Assembly: GCA_030649445.1 (NCBI GenBank)
Contig: JAUSKR010000006.1
Coordinates: 1 to 27,846, forward strand
Direction of reading: 5' to 3'
DNA: 27,846 bases
Source: a bacterium
GTDB lineage: Bacteria > Patescibacteriota > UBA1384 > XYA2-FULL-43-10 > 1-14-0-10-43-13
Position 1 is the first letter of the stretch, and every line of letters begins with the position of its first letter. Below are positions 8,473 through 14,799 of this stretch, piece by piece. A model generated the notes under the pieces. It worked only from the letters and a program-made list of their open reading frames with translations, had not been told where the DNA came from and did no database searches. The translations under genes were made by a program, and so were the position numbers.

Positions 8473-8550
8473 TTAAAACTCACAATTTGTTACTTTTGCA
8501 ATCCCGGCATCATCTTTGCCAAGTTTTGAAAAATTTCTGATTAATTCCAT
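8473..8550 (-). pseudogene. Remnant copy of the 5' end of the ATP-grasp gene (25 codons)
   Basis: An ATG at 8550 opens MELIRNFSKLGKDDAGIA, which matches the first 18 residues of the ATP-grasp protein (start at 4692) at 16 of 18 positions; the DNA is also nearly identical. It then runs out of homology (KVTNCEF) and stops at 8473-8475. It keeps an AAGGA ribosome site. It is either a leftover of a duplicated ATP-grasp gene whose remainder was deleted, or a short leader peptide ahead of swivel gene D, which begins 15 bases later. Confidence 0.7.
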
Positions 8551-8579
8551 CTTTTCCTTAATTCTGATATGATTACACC

Positions 8580-8636
8580 ATCACGATGAGAGCAGGTTCA
8601 TGATGTTTTGTCTTCATGTAATTGGCTCTCTTTTTT
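8580..8636 (+). ncRNA. Candidate small RNA 1 of a three-unit array
   Basis: An extended -10 element (TG-A-TATGAT, 8565-8573) predicts a start near 8580. The predicted RNA opens with the core ATCACGATGAGAG (8580-8592). Its outer stem GAGAGC (8588-8593) pairs with GCTCTC (8625-8630), followed directly by six T. An inner hairpin pairs CATGA (8599-8603) with TCATG (8614-8618). Length is about 57 nt. The -35 region is poor. The unit faces the opposite way to the flanking genes. Confidence 0.55.
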
Positions 8637-8659
8637 GTTCTACATCATTAAATTTTCTA

Positions 8660-8688
8660 TTGACATTCTTCTTTTGATCTAGTAAAAT
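8660..8688 (+). promoter_or_regulatory. Sigma-70-type promoter of small RNA 2
   Basis: TTGACA at 8660-8665 and TAAAAT at 8683-8688 are separated by exactly 17 bases. Transcription should begin about 8695, just before the conserved ATCACGATGAGAG core. There is no open reading frame behind it, only the short stem-loop unit. Confidence 0.7.
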
Positions 8689-8694
8689 TCTAGC

Positions 8695-8754
8695 TAGAAT
8701 CACGATGAGAGGACTACCAAAGGGTTTCGTCCCGAGGGAATGCCTCTCTTTTTT
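8695..8754 (+). ncRNA. Candidate small RNA 2 of the array
   Basis: It repeats the core of unit 1 (ATCACGATGAGAG at 8699-8711). The outer stem GAGAGG (8707-8712) pairs with CCTCTC (8743-8748), followed by six T; an inner GGG/CCC hairpin (8722-8724 with 8731-8733) fills the middle. The middle sequence differs completely from unit 1, while the ends and length (about 60 nt) match. It has a strong promoter of its own. Confidence 0.6.
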
Positions 8755-8769
8755 ATTGCCGCCTGACCA

Positions 8770-8797
8770 TTGACAATACAATATTATTTGATACAAT
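8770..8797 (+). promoter_or_regulatory. Sigma-70-type promoter of small RNA 3
   Basis: TTGACA at 8770-8775 and TACAAT at 8792-8797, 16 bases apart, predict a start near 8804. The spacing to the promoter of unit 2 is about 110 bases, close to the distance between units 1 and 2. Confidence 0.65.
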
Positions 8798-8803
8798 TGT
8801 AAC

Positions 8804-8863
8804 ATCATCAGGGAGAAAACGAGCCTCTAGCCACGTGCTAGATGAGTGCACGCCTCCCTTTTT
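8804..8863 (+). ncRNA. Candidate small RNA 3 of the array, antisense to the NYN gene end
   Basis: The start CATCATCAGGGAG is a diverged form of the core in units 1 and 2. The outer stem GGGAG (8811-8815) pairs with CTCCC (8854-8858) followed by T-rich sequence; an inner hairpin pairs CTAGC (8827-8831) with GCTAG (8837-8841). Its last third lies over the last codons and stop (8838-8840) of the NYN gene on the other strand, so it could also terminate or silence that transcript's end. Confidence 0.5.
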
Positions 8864-9467
8864 GTTTTCCCAATAATCTTCTTTCATCCTCAATAAAAAC
8901 TTTGAATTTGTTGAACGGTTCAAGCAATTTTGACATTGATTTCTTGTTTGGAATAATAATCTTATGCAATTTGCCGTTCTCTTCTAGAAACTGATGTAAG
9001 CAAGTGAAGTCTCCATCACCAGAAGCTATAACAGCTTTGTCATAGTTTTTATACTCAATTGCGACACAATGTAAAACTAATTCGGCGTCAACGTTACCTT
9101 TCGGCTTGCCAAAGCTGTCCTTGACTGTTTTTTTATAGATTAAATCATACCCAGATCGCGATAAATACGAGTAAAGCTCTTTATTCTCACTGATGTAGCC
9201 GATGAACAAAAAAGCTTTCGAGACCCGGAACTTATCCTCGAGATAAACCCTGAATTTTCTAAAATCCAATTCCCAGCCATGATAGATCTTTTTATTGTGC
9301 CTGATAATGTCCTTCTTCGTTCCCAAATTCAAATTCTGGCTATCAATAAAAGCATAGACAATGTCTTTGTGTTTGGTTCCTCTCCTTTGCAAGGAGAGGT
9401 CAGAGCCTGCCCTGAGCGAAGCAGGGCGAAGTCGAATAGGTGAGGTTTTTTTCTTTTGTGCTGGCAT
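8838..9467 (-). CDS. NYN-domain (LabA/PIN-like) protein, 209 aa, with an in-frame palindromic repeat
   Basis: The NYN domain is a Mg-dependent PIN-like nuclease fold. Here IVYAFIDSQNLN (Asp42), the GNVDAELVL segment and VIASGDGDF supply the conserved acidic residues, so RNA cleavage is plausible. I chose the ATG at 9467; an upstream ATG at 9554 would give 238 residues, but its extra 29 residues are low-complexity and overlap three TTGTAAAC repeats that look regulatory. Neither start has a clear ribosome site. Residues ~9-30 are encoded by a GC-rich palindromic repeat (9379-9445) like those in spacers, giving an arginine-rich insert before the domain begins at ~34. The gene lies 144 bases behind the carbamoyltransferase-like gene. 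Its 3' end is covered by the antisense small RNA 3. Confidence 0.85.
   Translation of the reverse strand: MPAQKKKTSPIRLRPASLRAGSDLSLQRRGTKHKDIVYAFIDSQNLNLGTKKDIIRHNKKIYHGWELDFRKFRVYLEDKFRVSKAFLFIGYISENKELYSYLSRSGYDLIYKKTVKDSFGKPKGNVDAELVLHCVAIEYKNYDKAVIASGDGDFTCLHQFLEENGKLHKIIIPNKKSMSKLLEPFNKFKVFIEDERRLLGKQKGRRALI
9379..9445. repeat. Palindromic repeat element inside the NYN gene
   Basis: Two adjacent hairpins: CCTCTCCTT (9379-9387) with AAGGAGAGG (9391-9399), a perfect 9-bp stem with a 3-base loop, and GCCCTG (9409-9414) with CAGGGC (9422-9427). The first hairpin nearly matches the spacer palindrome at 25551-25571. It is read through in frame in the NYN gene without a stop. Confidence 0.75.
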
Positions 9468-9470
9468 TAT

Positions 9471-9510
9471 TTGTAAACAAAATAAATTGATTTGTAAACT
9501 AATTGTAAAC
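9471..9510. promoter_or_regulatory. Three helically phased TTGTAAAC direct repeats
   Basis: Exact TTGTAAAC copies at 9471-9478, 9492-9499 and 9503-9510 have start-to-start distances of 21 and 11 bases, that is two turns and one turn of B-DNA. They sit just upstream of the ATG at 9467 of the NYN gene. A perfect DnaA-box consensus (TTATCCACA on the minus strand) lies at 9527-9535. I read the repeats as a cooperative protein-binding site; the binding protein is unknown. Confidence 0.5.
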
Positions 9511-9611
9511 TGATTATTACTGGGATTGTGGATAAATTTATTAAACACCGGCATTCCCGGCGATTTTATCGGGATCTTATGCTCGAAATGTGGATTTTGA
9601 AATTTGAAGGG

Positions 9612-10541
9612 CTAGACCTCAATTCCAAGCAAATATGTCATTAAGGCTAGGCAAATTTCCGTGTGCAGTTCCTTTTTTGAATAAATTGCTCTCGGATCGC
9701 TATCGACGGCTGTGTCAATTTCAAATATCCGAGGTGTAATCATTTCCAGAAAAGCGTCTGGCCGAAGCTTTTTCATATGTTCTGTTGTGATCGGCTTATA
9801 GCTCTTGAGAATTAATTCCTCTTTCTCTTTTGGAAACATATTCTCCGGAATAATCCCTTTCTGAAGCCCTCGCGTCACAATCAAAATGTCAACATCGCCG
9901 ATAAAGTCGTCGACTTTGCCATATTTCAGCTCAGCCAATCCATTGGCTTTTGCCAAATCTTCGACCTCCTTTGGCAATGGAAAATGGCCGAGGTCATCAA
10001 TGATCAATTTGGTCTGATACAAGCCCAAGATAGGCACATATGCCTTACAGACCCGGTTAATTTCCGGCGTCCCGTAAATGCCGACTTTCAAGCCTTCCAA
10101 CTTGCCAAGATAGTGACGCATATTCATCAGCATCATCAAGGTGCCGACGGCATGCTCGCGTGAGCCACAGCCACAATTCATAACCGGAACTCGAGAGACT
10201 TCTGCCGCTCTTTCAGCTGCATCATCGTCACCATGTCGTAAAGCAATCGCATCGCAATATCCACCATAAGTCCGGATTGTGTCTTCGAGACTCTCACCTT
10301 TGGCCATTGATATTCCGTCCGTACCAGTGACACCAATCCAGCCACCGCCGGCTCTAAGCAGAGCTGATTGGAATCCATTCATCGTCCGAGTTGACGGCTG
10401 GAAAAAGAGCGTCGAAACAATTTTTCCTCGCATCAAATCAGGTGAGATACCTTCTGTTAGAAATTTCTCCCCTCGAGTTACAATCTCATCAAAGTCTGAT
10501 TTAGTAAAATCTTTTGTCGAAACCAAATGTTTGACTGACAT
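9612..10541 (-). CDS. Diverged aspartate-carbamoyltransferase-like enzyme (309 aa)
   Basis: It has the whole two-domain transcarbamoylase fold. The carbamoyl-phosphate loop FFQPSTRTMNGFQ (about 46-58), the 80s loop SMAKGESLEDT with its Lys, and ALRHGDDDAAERAA match aspartate carbamoyltransferase. The segment that is normally HPTQTLLDL reads HAVGTLMML: the His is kept, while the Gln that helps bind carbamoyl phosphate is Gly. DILIVTRGLQKG keeps the Arg of the aspartate site with a one-residue shift, and ITPRIFEIDTAVDSDPRAIY replaces the HPLPRxxEI signature. So the fold is sure, carbamoyl transfer is likely, and the second substrate is uncertain. The start overlaps the M20 gene's stop by one base (TAATG), pairing the two enzymes. 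No regulatory-chain gene or dihydroorotase is nearby, which argues against ordinary pyrimidine synthesis. Confidence 0.85.
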   Translation of the reverse strand: MSVKHLVSTKDFTKSDFDEIVTRGEKFLTEGISPDLMRGKIVSTLFFQPSTRTMNGFQSALLRAGGGWIGVTGTDGISMAKGESLEDTIRTYGGYCDAIALRHGDDDAAERAAEVSRVPVMNCGCGSREHAVGTLMMLMNMRHYLGKLEGLKVGIYGTPEINRVCKAYVPILGLYQTKLIIDDLGHFPLPKEVEDLAKANGLAELKYGKVDDFIGDVDILIVTRGLQKGIIPENMFPKEKEELILKSYKPITTEHMKKLRPDAFLEMITPRIFEIDTAVDSDPRAIYSKKELHTEICLALMTYLLGIEV

Positions 10542-11920
10542 TATGCCTCACTTTCTGGCTGATTGACAAAGTGTTGAGCAAAATTCGCATAAATTTCAGC
10601 TAAATCAACGGTTGAATTCGGATCAACCCGAAAATCCGGCGCGTGATGCGGACCGGTTGGGATGCCTTCAGCAGGATTTGCCCCACCAACCTGAACAAAA
10701 ACACCGTTTATTTGCCTACCGCGTAATAATTCAAGATAGGTCGAGAAATCTTCACCGGCAAACATGACCTGATCAGATTGAGGCGATAATTGGTAGTTAG
10801 GCAGAACCTCACTGGCCGCTTCTCTGACCATATGTACAAGTTCTGCGTCCCGATGGATAACCGGCCGATAGCCCTGACGAGGCACAACTTCGATGTCCTC
10901 TTTTCCAAGTCCGCTTCGAACCGCCTCTTCCTGAACAATAGTTCTGATCTGGTTTAAAGCATCTTTAGAAATTTCTCGGTAGAGGGGATCCGCAATCCTG
11001 ACCACCCAGGTGCTCTCTCCTTGAGCTGGTAAAACATTATAACCCTTGCCCGAAAATTCCGTTCGGCCGGAAGCAATCAGACCCTTTTTCTGCTCGTAAA
11101 TTGGCCGGAAAACTTCGTCAAGCCGAACTGTTAGGCGGGAAAAAATAACATTCAAATTTGGTATCTCATAAGCGTTCATTATATGCCCGCCTGAGGCATG
11201 TAGTTTTATCTCGATTTCGCCCGAGCTCGCCATATGAACGCCTTCTTTGACCCGAATCATTCCTCTCTCTATACTCCGAAATACGTGGAGCCCAAGGAAA
11301 GCCCCAATCTTATCGCGCCAGCCATTTTCCTCAAGGAATCTGACTATTTGGACTGCGCCACTTTCCTTTTGATGCGTCTTTTCCTCGCTCGGCTGAAAAA
11401 TTAGCAGAACATCTCCATCTAATTGGCCTTTTTGTGCTAACTCCTGCAACATTTTGGCGGCACCGAGAAGACTGGCTGTGTGAACATCATGACCGCAACC
11501 ATGCATTTTACCGTCAACGGCCGAACGAGGTTCATTCGTGCCAACTTCCTGGACGGGTAACGCGTCCATGTCTGCTCTTAAAGCGACAGTTTTGCCGTTG
11601 CCATTCCCTCGAATCAGTCCGACGACACCTGTGCCACGAAAATGATCTTCACCCTCACCAGTACTTAGGCCGATATTTTGTCCGATAACCTCAATCCCCA
11701 GACTTCGTAAATATTCCACAACTTTGCCGGCGGTTCGGACCTCTTCCCCACCAAGTTCCGGATTTTTATGAATATCTGTCTGAATATCGATCATCTCCGG
11801 TGCTAACTCAGCGGCTCTTTCGCGGATATAATTTGTAGCCTCCGCTTCTGCCGTCTCCACTTCGTGTTCATCGCTACGCTCAACGTCTCTTCCAAAATCT
11901 TCTGACCCTGTCTCTGTCAT
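10541..11920 (-). CDS. M20D-family amidohydrolase (459 aa)
   Basis: This is a zinc-dependent amidohydrolase of the hippurate / N-acyl-amino-acid / IAA-conjugate hydrolase group. Visible metal-site motifs are ALRADMDALPVQE, MHGCGHDVHTASLLGAA (Cys and His ligands), FQPSEE with the general-base Glu, GLHV, and near the end GPHHAPDFRVD. A dimerisation domain lies between about residues 220 and 330; the Gly-His-Ala-Ala-x-P motif usual there is replaced by SGGHIMNAYEIPN. The first ~35 residues are an acidic extension not needed for the fold. It has a strong AAGGAG ribosome site and follows the swivel gene E after 42 bases. The likely job is removing an acyl group from an amino-acid-like substrate, perhaps the partner or product of the downstream carbamoyltransferase-like enzyme. 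No signal peptide, so cytoplasmic. Confidence 0.88.
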   Translation of the reverse strand: MTETGSEDFGRDVERSDEHEVETAEAEATNYIRERAAELAPEMIDIQTDIHKNPELGGEEVRTAGKVVEYLRSLGIEVIGQNIGLSTGEGEDHFRGTGVVGLIRGNGNGKTVALRADMDALPVQEVGTNEPRSAVDGKMHGCGHDVHTASLLGAAKMLQELAQKGQLDGDVLLIFQPSEEKTHQKESGAVQIVRFLEENGWRDKIGAFLGLHVFRSIERGMIRVKEGVHMASSGEIEIKLHASGGHIMNAYEIPNLNVIFSRLTVRLDEVFRPIYEQKKGLIASGRTEFSGKGYNVLPAQGESTWVVRIADPLYREISKDALNQIRTIVQEEAVRSGLGKEDIEVVPRQGYRPVIHRDAELVHMVREAASEVLPNYQLSPQSDQVMFAGEDFSTYLELLRGRQINGVFVQVGGANPAEGIPTGPHHAPDFRVDPNSTVDLAEIYANFAQHFVNQPESEA

Positions 11921-11962
11921 AGATTCTCCTTCCTGACTCTTAATAAAATTAATAGAACTTAT

Positions 11963-13345
11963 TCATTTTATTTTAATGACAGTGCCCTTGTCCGCATCCA
12001 CTTCGATTATATCACCATCTTTTAAGACTTGTGTGGCGGTTTTGGTGCCGATGATGCAGGGAATGCCAAGCTCGCGGGCAACGATAGCGGCGTGGCAGGT
12101 GATGCCGCCTTCGTCGGTGACAATAGCACTGGATTTTTTCATAATCGGCAGAAATTCCGGATGAGTCATTGTTGTAACTAATATATCGCCTTCCTTAAAT
12201 TTAGCAAATTCACCCTGATGGTAAATGATCGAAACTTTTCCGGTTGCGACACCTCGGCTGGCGATCATGCCCCGGAGATCCGAGCTTGATTCCGGCAACA
12301 TTTTATTGCCCATCTCGACTGCTGACTGGCCTGAAAAAATTTCCAATTTGCCATCATTTAAAATGTAAGCAAACGATTCTTGACGAGCCGCGAGCTCTTC
12401 TTTGCCGATGACAGATTTACTCGCTGATATCGATGCCAGCACCTCGTCAAGAGACAAAAAATTAATCTCGTCGAAGCTCAGTCCAATAACTGAAGCCAGT
12501 TTTGTCAAAAATGGCTGTAGTATCCAGTAGGCTCTACGGCGATAATCGTCTCGCATTTCCTTGAGATAGGAAAAGTAATGGACAATCTCGACCAGTTTTT
12601 TGAAATCATTGTCTTCTATTGTGTCCAAATACTTTCGATATGCTGCTAAATTTTCACTTTGGCTTTTTTCGGCTCGCGATAGTTCGTCTTCTGGGTTTTT
12701 AATTTGCTCGTATTGCTCCAGAAAATCACCCTCTGTCCACGGCTTATCAAGCGGCTCATAGACTGGAATCCAAGCGTATTTTGTGGCATAATAATTCAAT
12801 TTGCTTCTGTCTTTTTCCGCCGCGATTTTTAATAGTTCGAGGTGAGCCCGAGTAATCTGCGTGTGTTTATATGGAGTCGTAATAATTTGCATCAACTTTT
12901 CGCCTTCAGGCGTGATTGACAGCTTATCCTCTAGCTCAGTAGCTGGACCCAGCAAGACCGCAAATGCATAAAACTGGTAAGTGGCTGAGTAAATAATTTC
13001 GTCTTTTAATCTATTGAGCAGGGTGCGAAGACCATCTCTGTCTAAATCATCGGGGTTGATATTTTTAATATTCTCAGCAAACAAAAGTAGCTTTTCTATC
13101 TCTTTCTCATATGCGACCGAGTACTCTGCCATATCCTGTTTTCGAAGAAAATTTTCGTAGTTTTTAACTAAAGCATCAATCTCTGACTTCTCGCAATAGT
13201 AAGCCATCAAATTGCCTTCCGGCACGAATAGTTTATTGCCGCAATAGCCAAACTGCCGGTCTTTGACAAAGAACATCATAAAAGCCGATGCCACAAACGG
13301 CGAATATTTCCGTGCCCACAGGCGTTCCCATTTCATTTCTGTCAT
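11963..13345 (-). CDS. Phosphohistidine swivel-domain protein E (460 aa)
   Basis: The helical N-terminal domain (about 1-345) contains MKWERLWARKYSPF at its start, ATKYAWIPVYEPLDKPW near 190-206 and the helix QPFLTKLASVIGLSFDEINFLSLDEVL near 280-305. The spacing of these blocks resembles the substrate domain of rifampin-phosphotransferase-like enzymes. The C-terminal His domain begins DLRGMIASRGVATGKVSII and has TCHAAIVARELGIPCIIGT with His at 418, the closest to consensus of the set. It lacks ATP-grasp and PEP domains. The start overlaps gene F's stop by 4 bases with a GAGGAAA ribosome site; it is the last of three tandem swivel genes before the M20D gene. Confidence 0.87.
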   Translation of the reverse strand: MTEMKWERLWARKYSPFVASAFMMFFVKDRQFGYCGNKLFVPEGNLMAYYCEKSEIDALVKNYENFLRKQDMAEYSVAYEKEIEKLLLFAENIKNINPDDLDRDGLRTLLNRLKDEIIYSATYQFYAFAVLLGPATELEDKLSITPEGEKLMQIITTPYKHTQITRAHLELLKIAAEKDRSKLNYYATKYAWIPVYEPLDKPWTEGDFLEQYEQIKNPEDELSRAEKSQSENLAAYRKYLDTIEDNDFKKLVEIVHYFSYLKEMRDDYRRRAYWILQPFLTKLASVIGLSFDEINFLSLDEVLASISASKSVIGKEELAARQESFAYILNDGKLEIFSGQSAVEMGNKMLPESSSDLRGMIASRGVATGKVSIIYHQGEFAKFKEGDILVTTMTHPEFLPIMKKSSAIVTDEGGITCHAAIVARELGIPCIIGTKTATQVLKDGDIIEVDADKGTVIKIK

Positions 13346-14799
13346 ATTTTCCTCACAGTTCCTTTATCTGAATCGACTTCAACCATGTCGCCGTTTTTGA
13401 ACACCTGCGTTGCTGTTTTTGTACCAACGACACATGGAATACCAAATTCTCGGCTGACAATAGCAGCGTGTGACAGCATCCCACCCTCATTTGTCACAAT
13501 TGCCGCCGCTTTTTTCATCAGCGGCAGATAGTCGGGCCGAGTTGCACTCGCGACTAAAATGTTGCCGTCCTTAAATAATCCGAAATCTCGATTACTCAGA
13601 ACAACCGAAACAGGCGCGGTCACTTTGCCCGGATTGACTCCAAATCCTTTTATCTCAACCACTTCTTTTCTCTCCAGTATAGTACTGATAGCACCAACAA
13701 CCTCTGGGTCTGAAATAATATTTATCTTGTTATCGGCGCAGTAAAAGACTGAATTAGTGACTCTCTGCCTAATCTCTGCCAGGATTAGAACGGAGTTACC
13801 CTCCAAAAGCTCGGCGATCTCCTCCGCCGTCAGAAACAAAACTTCATCGAGAGTCAGGTTCGTTCGACGAGATATCTCTTTAAATAAAGGCTGGATCAAA
13901 TAGTTGGCCGTGTCTCTGGTATATGGTTTCTGTTCCTTTAGGAAGGGGAAACGAGAATAGATATCTAGTAGATTGTAAAATTTTTTGTCTTTGCGATATT
14001 TCCAGATGATCTGTTTCGTCTCACGGGAGTGATATTTTTTTTCAAGCTCCGCTATCTCCTGTTTGATTTCAGCTCGAGTTTTGGACACGATAATTTGAGC
14101 CAATTCATCTCGAAAATATTCGAGCGAGTGAGATGCGTAGTTAATATCGTACATCGGCATATAAGCAAACTTAGCATGGTGTTTTCCCAGTGCCTTCTGA
14201 CGCTTGCCCTCAGGCAAGAACGCGATTTTCAACATGGAAAAGTGTTCGCGGTCGAGAGCAATCATTTTGTGAGGACGAGACAAGGATCGAAGATTGGCTT
14301 CAACCTCCGGCTTCGAAAGACAGTAATTGTCTGTAAAAATTTCGATAACTGTCTTTGTCAGCGTCTCTTCAAAATGATTGTAGATAATCCAATACGATCC
14401 TTCGACGATCCGATCTAAATCATAAAATTTTTGTAAAAATTCAACCAAGACTCGATTCGAGTATTTAGCATAATTTTTCGGCAATTTCCTGATCTGTCCT
14501 AGATACCGTTCAAAGCTTCGCTCGACGGCATTACTCAATGCGGACAACCAATGATTTGAGTGATTGCTAAGCAATAGTTTTTTGATCGCACTCTTTATCT
14601 CCTCGAGATCGGCGCTATCGTGCCACTGCGAGAAATCCCCGTTCACATTTCGATACAAGATCGGAAGTTCACCGGCGATCTTAAATATTCGCTTGAACTC
14701 ACCAGTCAAACCAAAATAATACAGCCTGACCTTCTGATAGGTCATCCGTCTCGTCCCCTCGAATTTCCAATTCAATTTTTTAATCTCTTCGATGTTCAT
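13342..14799 (-). CDS. Phosphohistidine swivel-domain protein F (485 aa)
   Basis: The N-terminal domain opens with IKKLNWKFEGTRRMTYQKVRLYYFG and has HHAKFAYMPMYDINY near residue 215, the same conserved aromatic block as in C and E, and IQPLFKEISRRTNLTLDEVLFLTAEEIAELL before the linker. The His domain (from about 380) carries LSHAAIVSREFGIPCVVGT with His at 444; the preceding residues are MLS instead of LTC. Genes G, F and E are joined by 4-base ATGA overlaps, so they are surely one transcript. Sequence identity between N-terminal domains is low while the His domains are close, which fits shared phosphate input with different substrates or partners. Confidence 0.87.
   Translation of the reverse strand: MNIEEIKKLNWKFEGTRRMTYQKVRLYYFGLTGEFKRIFKIAGELPILYRNVNGDFSQWHDSADLEEIKSAIKKLLLSNHSNHWLSALSNAVERSFERYLGQIRKLPKNYAKYSNRVLVEFLQKFYDLDRIVEGSYWIIYNHFEETLTKTVIEIFTDNYCLSKPEVEANLRSLSRPHKMIALDREHFSMLKIAFLPEGKRQKALGKHHAKFAYMPMYDINYASHSLEYFRDELAQIIVSKTRAEIKQEIAELEKKYHSRETKQIIWKYRKDKKFYNLLDIYSRFPFLKEQKPYTRDTANYLIQPLFKEISRRTNLTLDEVLFLTAEEIAELLEGNSVLILAEIRQRVTNSVFYCADNKINIISDPEVVGAISTILERKEVVEIKGFGVNPGKVTAPVSVVLSNRDFGLFKDGNILVASATRPDYLPLMKKAAAIVTNEGGMLSHAAIVSREFGIPCVVGTKTATQVFKNGDMVEVDSDKGTVRKI

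Noticed and set aside
8614..8808. A 64-codon minus-strand frame across the small-RNA array
   Set aside because: No ribosome site and no domain, and it crosses two promoters and two terminator-like hairpins.
8580..8863. CRISPR array or integron attC sites
   Set aside because: The units are 110 bases apart, with promoters and T-runs, and lack the short regular repeat-spacer pattern; no cas or integrase gene is near.
9471..9535. Chromosome replication origin
   Set aside because: Only one DnaA box is seen and dnaA/dnaN are not nearby; a single perfect 9-mer is not rare enough by chance.
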